5,926 nt of DNA. It comes from a bacterium. GTDB taxonomy: Bacteria; SZUA-79; Acidulodesulfobacterales; Acidulodesulfobacteraceae. This document shows positions 1 through 5,926 of the stretch, one piece after another. Numbering within the stretch: position 1 is the stretch's first letter; each line of letters begins with the position of its first letter. Location of the stretch: contig JAJYQZ010000039.1 of assembly GCA_021794335.1 (NCBI GenBank), positions 1 through 5,926 on the forward strand. Direction: 5' to 3'. Position numbers and translations under genes: made by a program. The notes beneath the pieces are model-generated. The model was not told the DNA's origin. It saw only the letters and a list, made by a program, of their open reading frames with translations, and made no database searches.

Positions 1-115
1 CCGCGACTATCCCACAATAATGGGTATTTTAGTCATAGGCGCGATTCTTACCCTTCTTGGCAATCTAATGGCGGATATAGCCTATGCTTTGGTTGACCCC
101 AGGCTTAGAAAGTGA
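1..115 (+). CDS. ABC transporter permease, DppB/OppB type, C-terminal end only (5' truncated by window)
   Basis: Only the last 37 codons are visible, reading in frame from base 2 to a TGA at 113-115. The peptide starts RDYPTIMG, continues through a hydrophobic stretch of about 25 residues that would form the last transmembrane helix, and ends ALVDPRLRK. The RDYP start, the N-L-x-x-D-x-x-Y segment and a terminal DPR are the hallmark end of inner-membrane permeases of the peptide/nickel (Dpp/Opp/Nik) ABC importer family (BPD_transp_1 fold). In these systems two such permeases pair with a periplasmic binding protein and two ATPases. The B-type and C-type subunits are hard to tell apart from the tail, but DppB/OppB fits better. 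The substrate cannot be inferred. No partner permease or ATPase gene follows; the next feature is a repeat element starting 12 nt after the stop, so this is either the last gene of its operon or the operon was interrupted. Confidence 0.8.
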   Translation, partial: RDYPTIMGILVIGAILTLLGNLMADIAYALVDPRLRK

Positions 116-127
116 GATGCGGGGGAA

Positions 128-293
128 CTCAAAATTGCCGATAGAAATCTTTAAAATAGCTTTAAAGTTATTTGAACACTGGATTCCCGCTTTCGCGGGA
201 ATGACGCCTAACGGGTGAAATTATAAATACCAGCAAAGTCATTCCCGCGAAAGCGGGAATCCAGAAAATAAATTTTCTATCGGCAATTTTGGG
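128..293 (+). mobile_element. MITE-like repeat element, copy 1 (166 bp, no ORF)
   Basis: The ends are inverted repeats: 130-147 (CAAAATTGCCGATAGAAA) is the exact reverse complement of 274-291, and one mismatch in from the edge the match reaches 128 and 293. Inside lies a perfect 27-nt inverted repeat (179-205 with 238-264), and each of its arms is itself a short hairpin. The element has no coding capacity. It matches the copy at 827-1012 when that copy is reverse-complemented, with 271-293 identical to the complement of 827-849. No convincing target-site duplication flanks it: the 5 bases to the left are GGGAA and to the right AGAAA. Size, terminal inverted repeats, lack of coding and repetition fit a miniature inverted-repeat transposable element, but no transposase is visible. 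A chromosomal REP/BIME-type repeat is the alternative. Confidence 0.65.
179..264 (+). repeat. Nested palindromes inside copy 1 (27-nt inverted repeat, two hairpin arms)
   Basis: Arm 1 (179-205) and arm 2 (238-264) are perfect reverse complements separated by 32 nt. Each arm also folds on itself with an 8-bp stem: ATTCCCGC at 183-190 with GCGGGAAT at 195-202 around a TTTC loop, and 241-248 with 253-260 around a GAAA loop. On transcription of the plus strand the second hairpin carries a GNRA-type GAAA tetraloop; on the minus strand the first does. The core fits ATTCCC-N8-GGGAAT, the pattern known as dRS3 in Neisseria. The spacer carries AACGGGTGAAA (210-220), which is conserved in copy 2. Confidence 0.85.
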
Positions 294-345
294 AGAAAGG
301 TTAAAGTTGAATTAATATTCTTGCTTATGTTAAAATTGAAAATAT

Positions 346-375
346 TTGAAATTAAGAAAAATTAATAAATATAAT
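346..375 (+). promoter_or_regulatory. Putative sigma-70-type promoter for the lipoprotein gene
   Basis: TTGAAA at 346-351 (5 of 6 to the -35 consensus) is followed after 18 bp by a perfect TATAAT at 370-375. Transcription would start near 382, leaving a leader of about 33 nt before the ATG at 415. The surrounding 301-390 stretch is very AT-rich, which could act as an UP element but also raises the chance of fortuitous matches. The promoter lies outside the repeat element, between its right end (293) and the gene. Confidence 0.5.
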
Positions 376-401
376 TTTTAAGGAAAATTTTCGGTTTTTT
401 T

Positions 402-406
402 GGAGG
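402..406 (+). promoter_or_regulatory. Strong Shine-Dalgarno site that sets the lipoprotein start
   Basis: GGAGG at 402-406 lies 8 nt before the ATG at 415. An in-frame TTG at 400 overlaps this site and has no ribosome binding site of its own, so the ATG is the start. The ATG also gives a clean lipoprotein signal peptide (MTKR followed by a hydrophobic core). Confidence 0.85.
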
Positions 407-414
407 TATTTAAA

Positions 415-819
415 ATGACAAAAAGGGCTTTTCTGCTTTTATCGGTTCTGCTTTTATCCGTTTTTACCTTAACCGGTTGCGCTACGACAAGAAATATTCA
501 GGGTAAGCCGATAATATCAACCAATGTAAATAAAATTATTAACGGGACGACAACCGAATCCCTGATAGTCTCCATATTCGGCCCCCCTTATGCTATAGAA
601 AAAAACCCGTTGACCCCCGGAGAGGTTACATATAAATACAGATTTTATTACCATAAGTATGTGCATTTGGGCAACGAGATACTTAAAAGTTCGACGAGGA
701 AGTATGAGGAAAAGCTCGATGTCGTGATAAAAAATGGAATTGTTATTGCGCACAGCTTTACCACCCGGGGAAATACATCCTTAAAAAACATATTAAAAAG
801 GCATAAAATTCAAGATTGA
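415..819 (+). CDS. Small outer-membrane lipoprotein, BamE/SmpA-OmlA-like
   Basis: This is a 134-residue exported lipoprotein. Residues 1-21 are a type II signal peptide: basic MTKR, a hydrophobic core (AFLLLSVLLLSVF) and the lipobox LTGC, giving lipidated Cys22. The next residues are A-T-T, not Asp, so sorting to the outer membrane is expected. The mature part resembles the small alpha-beta BamE/SmpA-OmlA fold: an Ile-x-x-Gly-x-Thr segment (about 41-47, INGTTTESL), then FGPP (55-58), a Tyr-rich strand TYKYRFYYHKY (72-82), and a closing strand LDVVIKNGIVIAHSF (101-115). In BamE proteins these are the G-x-T helix, the G-x-P turn and the strands of the sheet. BamE helps the Bam complex insert outer-membrane proteins, but many lipoproteins of unrelated role share the fold, so a Bam role is not claimed. 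The tail (116-134) is basic. The gene has its own promoter and lies between two inverted copies of a repeat element. Confidence 0.72.
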   Translation: MTKRAFLLLSVLLLSVFTLTGCATTRNIQGKPIISTNVNKIINGTTTESLIVSIFGPPYAIEKNPLTPGEVTYKYRFYYHKYVHLGNEILKSSTRKYEEKLDVVIKNGIVIAHSFTTRGNTSLKNILKRHKIQD

Positions 820-826
820 TAAATAC

Positions 827-1012
827 CCCAAAATTGCCGATAGAAAATTCTAACTCTGGATTCCCGCCTTCGCGGGAATGACAATATGAGGTTTTAACGT
901 TTCACCCAACGGGTGTCATTCCTGCGAAAGCAGGAAACGAAGTACAGCGAAGCTCATCCAGAGTCTTTAAGCTTTTGAGGTCAATTTATTAATTTCTATC
1001 GGCAAATTTGGG
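827..1012 (-). mobile_element. MITE-like repeat element, copy 2 (186 bp, inverted relative to copy 1)
   Basis: The terminal inverted repeats 827-846 and 993-1012 match at 19 of 20 positions (CCCAAAATTGCCGATAGAAA against CCCAAATTTGCCGATAGAAA). Strand is given relative to copy 1: only the reverse complement aligns along the whole length, including GGGTGAAA and the GAATGAC and GTCATTCCCGCGAA segments. The 20-bp size difference is a single insertion. A 5-bp direct repeat AATAC sits exactly outside both ends (822-826 and 1013-1017), consistent with a target-site duplication. The element starts 7 nt after the lipoprotein stop and ends 25 nt before the dapF ATG, filling nearly the whole intergenic space. 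It has no ORF. As part of a transcript it would form several hairpins, but no U-tract follows, so it does not look like an intrinsic terminator. Confidence 0.68.
854..963 (+). repeat. Nested palindromes inside copy 2 (three hairpins)
   Basis: The outer closing pair is CTCTGGAT at 854-861 with ATCCAGAG at 956-963. Inside are three small hairpins: ATTCCCGC/GCGGGAAT (860-867 with 872-879, loop CTTC); CACCC/GGGTG (903-907 with 911-915, loop AAC) near the centre; and TTCCTGC/GCAGGAA (919-925 with 930-936, loop GAAA). The third differs from copy 1 by a paired change that keeps the stem. The stretch between 936 and 956 contains the 20-nt insertion absent from copy 1. Confidence 0.8.
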
Positions 1013-1021
1013 AATACAGGC

Positions 1022-1027
1022 AGAGGA
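1022..1027 (+). promoter_or_regulatory. Shine-Dalgarno site for dapF
   Basis: AGAGGA lies 10 nt before the ATG at 1038, a slightly long but workable spacing. It lies outside the repeat element, in what would be the original upstream sequence. This supports the ATG at 1038 over an in-frame TTG at 1008 that falls inside the element's terminal repeat. Confidence 0.6.
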
Positions 1028-1037
1028 TAATTTAAGA

Positions 1038-1937
1038 ATGAATATCAAATTTACCAAGCTCCAGGGGGCAGGCAACGATTATCTGTATTTGGATGCCGTA
1101 AACGATTTGCCCGGCTGCGTTGCGGATGACACTGATTTTTATAAAGAATTGGCCGTCAAAATAAGCGATAGGCATTTTGGCGCAGGCTCGGACGGCATCA
1201 TCGTTATTTTGCCTGCATCCGCCGTATCTAACACCTCTGAAGTCAAAGCGGATTTTCGCATGCGCATGTTTAACGCAGACGGTTCCGAAGGAGAGATGTG
1301 CGGAAACGGGATAAGATGCTTTGCCAAGTATGTTTATGACCATCGCCTTACGGATAAAAGTGTCATAGATATAGAAACCCTTGCAGGGATTAAAACCGTC
1401 GAGGTGTTTTTAAAGGACGGCAAAGTAAAAGAGGCGAAGGTATTTATGGGGCTTCCGGTTTTCGAGGCCTCTAAAATTCCTGCCAATTTTAGAAATTTCG
1501 AAATAGTCGAGGAAAAATTAAGCGTTAAAGGAAAAGATTTCACAGTTTCCTGCGTTTCTATGGGTAATCCCCATTGCGTAATATTTATTGACGATGTAAA
1601 AGATTTCGATGTTCATTTTTACGGACCCTTGATAGAAAACAATCCAATGTTTCCAAAAAGGACAAATGTAGAATTTGTTCAGGTTTTAGACGATAGCAAT
1701 GTGCTGGTTAGAACATGGGAAAGGGGTTCCGGAGAGACTTTAGCATGCGGGACGGGCGCTTGCGCCGTGTATTCCGTTATGAGAAAGACAAATAAAATAA
1801 GCCAGGGCAGTTTAAATGTGAACCTTTACGGCGGAATACTAAAAATATCGGGGGAACTTACGGACGGTATTTATATGGCAGGCCCTGCGGAAGAGGTTTT
1901 TACCGGATATTTTAACTTACCGACCGGCAAGCGGTAA
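1038..1937 (+). CDS. dapF: Diaminopimelate epimerase
   Basis: A cytoplasmic, cofactor-independent epimerase that converts LL-diaminopimelate to meso-diaminopimelate, the precursor of lysine and the cross-linking residue of Gram-negative peptidoglycan. The 299-residue protein starts MNIKFTKLQGAGNDYLYLD, the classic DapF N-terminus. Both catalytic cysteines are present: Cys88 in EGEMCGNGIRC and Cys237 in ETLACGTGAC. They sit in the two pseudo-symmetrical halves and act as the acid/base pair. Further family signatures are FNADGSEGE (78-86), MGNPHC (175-180) and ERGSGET (228-234), which line the substrate pocket. The length is somewhat above the usual 270-285, mainly from a loop around residues 58-70. 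The ATG at 1038 is chosen because an earlier TTG (1008) would add ten residues encoded by the repeat element's end. No promoter is obvious in the 25 nt between element and gene, so transcription must start in or beyond the element, or read through from the lipoprotein gene. Confidence 0.96.
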   Translation: MNIKFTKLQGAGNDYLYLDAVNDLPGCVADDTDFYKELAVKISDRHFGAGSDGIIVILPASAVSNTSEVKADFRMRMFNADGSEGEMCGNGIRCFAKYVYDHRLTDKSVIDIETLAGIKTVEVFLKDGKVKEAKVFMGLPVFEASKIPANFRNFEIVEEKLSVKGKDFTVSCVSMGNPHCVIFIDDVKDFDVHFYGPLIENNPMFPKRTNVEFVQVLDDSNVLVRTWERGSGETLACGTGACAVYSVMRKTNKISQGSLNVNLYGGILKISGELTDGIYMAGPAEEVFTGYFNLPTGKR

Positions 1938-1950
1938 AGTTCAAAAGATA

Positions 1951-1999
1951 GAAAAGCATGTCTTTTCGGCTGGCGAAGATGGCGAAGCGGTAATCTTCG
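1951..1999 (+). other. Weak inverted repeats in the dapF-slt gap (possible transcription end)
   Basis: Two small inverted repeats follow the dapF stop: GAAAAG/CTTTTC (1951-1956 with 1962-1967, 5-nt loop) and CGAAGAT/ATCTTCG (1974-1980 with 1993-1999, 12-nt loop). The second is followed by ATATTTTA, a poor T-tract. A 9-nt tandem near-repeat (TGGCGAAGA then TGGCGAAGC, 1971-1988) overlaps the second stem. It could be a weak terminator or just AT-rich chance pairing. The rest of the 113-bp gap is AT-rich, with nothing else recognisable. Confidence 0.25.
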
Positions 2000-2050
2000 A
2001 TATTTTAGATAAAAGTTAATTCTAATTGCATAATAAAGTGAAATAATAAA

Positions 2051-4048
2051 ATGTCAAGATTAATTAAAATATGCATTTTTTGCGTTTTTATCATCCTGTC
2101 ATTTTTTATAAATTTAAAGCAGTCTTTTTCATATTTAAGCGGCTATAATGAAAACCATAATAAAAACGGGATTTATTTTAAAGAGGCCTATAACTTTTAC
2201 AAGGGCGGCAATTATAAAAAGGCGGCGGGCATGTTTTGGCTCTACACGCTTAAGGGAAGATTATTAAGCGACTATGCCTTATACTATCAGGGGATTTGTT
2301 TTGTAAAATTAAAGGAATACCGTAAAGCAAATTATGTGCTTTTTAAATTGGCTAAGGATTACCCAAATTTTGTCTTTTATAAAAATTCTGTTTTTTATCT
2401 TGCCGTTTCGGAAAAAAAGGATGGGTATTTATATCCGGCAATAGATCATTTTAAGTATATCATTAAACATTCAAAATCTCCGTCAGTAAGGCCATACGCA
2501 ATTTTTCAAGCCGCGAAAATTTATTTACGATTAAAGAATTATAGGGAAGCAAAGAGCTATTTGCTGCGGCTTTATATCCGCTATCCCTATTTCTCGCACA
2601 AACATTATATAATTAAAAAGATAAAGAATATCCCAGGCTTTAACGGTTTATACCTGACAAATCCTCAAAAAATCGAAAGGGCGCAGGACTTGTATTATGA
2701 TGCTTATTATGTAAAATCGTTAGAACTATTATCAAACATAAACGGTCAAAAAGCCGCTTTAATAAAGATTAAAGACTTGCTTATGACAAAAAGCCCTTTA
2801 TTTTTAAAAGATGTCGATAAATTATTAAGACATAATAACAAAAATAAGATTAGCAACATGTCGTCCCGGCTTTTATATCTGAAAGTTGATTACTATTATT
2901 ATAATCTGCATAATCAAAATAAGGCATTAAGCCTGTTGAAACATATAATAAAGGATAACGGTTATTTAAGCGGACGGGGTTTGTCCATTTATAAGGCAAT
3001 AGTCTGGAATAAGACCATGAAGGATTTAAAAAATGGAGCGGTTATAAATGCAAGGGAAGAGCTCGAGCCGCTTTTAAGCGTTATTAGAAGTTACGGAAGT
3101 GATGCGAAATACCTGTTTTGGTACGGCATTATACTGAAAAAACTCGGGATGACAAACAAAGCCTCTTTTTATTTTAATCTGGTAAAAAGCGCATCGGTTT
3201 TTTCGTATTACGGCATAATGTCCAGAATAGAGACGGAAGACCCTTTTGAGCTTAGCAATTATAAAAAAATAAACCTTAAAAGCGATTTACATCTTTTTAA
3301 TGAGGCATTGAGACAAAATCCTGCTTTAAATATTAAATTTAAAAGGTTTAGGGCATTTTTAAATCTTAAAATTTATTTTTTAGCGAATATAGAAGTGCAG
3401 GATATCATAAAACAGGCCGGAAAAGCAGCTAAAAATCATAAAAAGCAACTAAATAGAGCGGTTTTGATAAGTTTAGCAGGTATTATGAATCGTTTCGGCG
3501 ATTACTGGCAGCTTTCCGGATTAGCCAAGGTTTTACTCTATTACGATAAACCCCTCGTTAAAAATGCCGATTTTTTGAAATTTATTTATCCGCGGCCTTA
3601 TTTTTCTTATGTAAACAGGTATGCAAACCGTTACGGCATTCCCATTAATTTGATTTATGCCGTTATGAGGCAGGAAAGCCTTTATAATCCCGCCTGTTAT
3701 TCAAGCGCAAGCGCTATCGGACTTATGCAGATTATACCTTCAACCGGATATTATATAGCAAAAAGAGTCAAGTGCTATAATTTTAATCCGCCTATGCTTT
3801 ATTCTAAAAATATTAATATTCAATTCGGCTCTTATTATTTAAAAACCCTTTTAGACCAGTTTAACAACAAAAAATATCTTGCCATAGCATCTTATAATGC
3901 TGGACCGAATGCCGTTAATTACTGGAAAACTTATTCGTTTAAGGGGGATAATATGCTGTTATTCATTGAATCCATCCCTTTTAATCAAACAAGAAACTAT
4001 GTCAAAAAGGTTTTGACAAATTATTACTTATATAATGCGATCTACTGA
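2051..4048 (+). CDS. slt: Soluble lytic murein transglycosylase (Slt70-like, GH23)
   Basis: A 665-residue periplasmic enzyme that cleaves the MurNAc-GlcNAc bond of peptidoglycan and leaves 1,6-anhydro-MurNAc ends, acting in wall turnover and recycling. Residues 1-27 look like a Sec signal peptide (basic SRLIK, then a hydrophobic ICIFCVFIILSFFI), without a clear AxA cleavage site. Residues about 42-180 hold TPR-like helical pairs (for example EAYNFYKGGNYKKAAGMF), and helical repeat-like sequence continues to about 500, as in the ring-shaped Slt70 superhelix. The catalytic domain (about 520-665) has MRQES with catalytic Glu542, S-x-ASAIGLMQ (557-560 for GLMQ), YNAG (615-618) and ESIPFNQTRNYV (640-651), the GH23 motif set in order. 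Length fits the family (about 640-700). The protein is strikingly rich in Lys, Tyr and Asn, and the gene looks more AT-rich than dapF or ligA. The start is the first ATG after an in-frame TGA (2039-2041); it has no clear Shine-Dalgarno site. Confidence 0.93.
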   Translation: MSRLIKICIFCVFIILSFFINLKQSFSYLSGYNENHNKNGIYFKEAYNFYKGGNYKKAAGMFWLYTLKGRLLSDYALYYQGICFVKLKEYRKANYVLFKLAKDYPNFVFYKNSVFYLAVSEKKDGYLYPAIDHFKYIIKHSKSPSVRPYAIFQAAKIYLRLKNYREAKSYLLRLYIRYPYFSHKHYIIKKIKNIPGFNGLYLTNPQKIERAQDLYYDAYYVKSLELLSNINGQKAALIKIKDLLMTKSPLFLKDVDKLLRHNNKNKISNMSSRLLYLKVDYYYYNLHNQNKALSLLKHIIKDNGYLSGRGLSIYKAIVWNKTMKDLKNGAVINAREELEPLLSVIRSYGSDAKYLFWYGIILKKLGMTNKASFYFNLVKSASVFSYYGIMSRIETEDPFELSNYKKINLKSDLHLFNEALRQNPALNIKFKRFRAFLNLKIYFLANIEVQDIIKQAGKAAKNHKKQLNRAVLISLAGIMNRFGDYWQLSGLAKVLLYYDKPLVKNADFLKFIYPRPYFSYVNRYANRYGIPINLIYAVMRQESLYNPACYSSASAIGLMQIIPSTGYYIAKRVKCYNFNPPMLYSKNINIQFGSYYLKTLLDQFNNKKYLAIASYNAGPNAVNYWKTYSFKGDNMLLFIESIPFNQTRNYVKKVLTNYYLYNAIY

Positions 4049-4082
4049 TACCTCTTTTATAATATCGATACCTGAAACCTTC

Positions 4083-4086
4083 GGAG
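4083..4086 (+). promoter_or_regulatory. Shine-Dalgarno site that sets the ligA GTG start
   Basis: GGAG at 4083-4086 lies 5 nt before the GTG at 4092. An in-frame TGA at 4089-4091 touches the GTG, so no earlier start is possible in this frame. Confidence 0.75.
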
Positions 4087-4091
4087 CCTGA

Positions 4092-5926
<1,835 letters not shown>

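Noticed and set aside
130..291. Palindromic repeats that could be taken for a CRISPR array
   Set aside because: Only two arms, in inverted not direct orientation, with one 32-nt spacer, and no cas genes. The nested terminal repeats explain the structure better.
123..298. Target-site duplication around copy 1
   Set aside because: Flanks GGGAA and AGAAA at the same boundaries as copy 2 agree at only 3 of 5 positions; shifting the edges does not improve this.
400..414. TTG start adding five residues to the lipoprotein
   Set aside because: It overlaps the GGAGG ribosome site that serves the ATG at 415.
517..753. Minus-strand open frames opposite the lipoprotein, dapF and ligA (for example 517-753, 1032-1343, 4057-4275, 4772-5014, 5127-5414)
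   Set aside because: They lie inside well-supported plus-strand genes, have no family resemblance and are explained as shadow frames.
854..963. Copy 2 as an intrinsic terminator for the lipoprotein gene
   Set aside because: The hairpins are GC-containing but none is followed by a run of T, so a role in stability or processing is more plausible than termination.
1008..1037. TTG start adding ten residues to DapF
   Set aside because: The added codons lie partly in the repeat element's terminal repeat, and the DapF family N-terminus begins at MNIKFTKLQGAGND, with a ribosome site before that ATG.
980..1037. Lysine riboswitch or other metabolite-sensing leader before dapF
   Set aside because: The space is too short and filled by the repeat element; no L-box-like conserved segments are seen.
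4013..4063. Promoter for ligA: TTGACA at 4013-4018 with TATAAT at 4031-4036 or 4058-4063
   Set aside because: The spacers are 12 and 39 bp, outside the workable 16-19 bp range, and TATAAT at 4058-4063 has no fitting -35 box. An isolated -10 in an AT-rich end of slt is weak evidence.

Overview
The window comes from a diderm (Gram-negative type) bacterium with an AT-rich genome. The evidence is a lipobox lipoprotein with a BamE/SmpA-like layout, a periplasmic Slt-type lytic transglycosylase, a DapF for meso-diaminopimelate, and an NAD-dependent DNA ligase. The proteins look proteobacterial or deltaproteobacterial in style, but no taxon can be assigned from the sequence alone. All recognisable genes lie on the plus strand.

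Layout: (1) 1-115, the last 37 codons of a DppB/OppB-type ABC transporter permease. (2) 128-293, a 166-bp MITE-like repeat element. (3) 346-375, a good sigma-70-type promoter, followed by a small outer-membrane lipoprotein gene (415-819). (4) 827-1012, a second, 186-bp copy of the repeat element in inverted orientation. (5) dapF (1038-1937). (6) A 113-bp gap with weak inverted repeats. (7) A 665-residue soluble lytic transglycosylase gene (2051-4048). (8) After 43 nt, ligA from a GTG start at 4092, running off the right edge within its BRCT domain.

Functionally, DapF makes the meso-diaminopimelate used in lysine synthesis and peptidoglycan cross-linking, and Slt cleaves peptidoglycan glycan strands in the periplasm. 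The lipoprotein probably sits in the outer membrane. LigA seals nicks in DNA. The close slt-ligA spacing suggests co-transcription. The lipoprotein and dapF genes may have been directly adjacent before a repeat element inserted between them.

The genes themselves are ordinary housekeeping genes, and I see no new enzyme system or defence locus. The part worth a second look is the repeat family. Its two copies share about 20-bp terminal inverted repeats around internal palindromes of the ATTCCC-N8-GGGAAT type. They face each other in inverted orientation around the lipoprotein gene. One copy is flanked by a 5-bp direct repeat, and the copies differ by a paired (compensatory) stem change and one 20-nt insertion.
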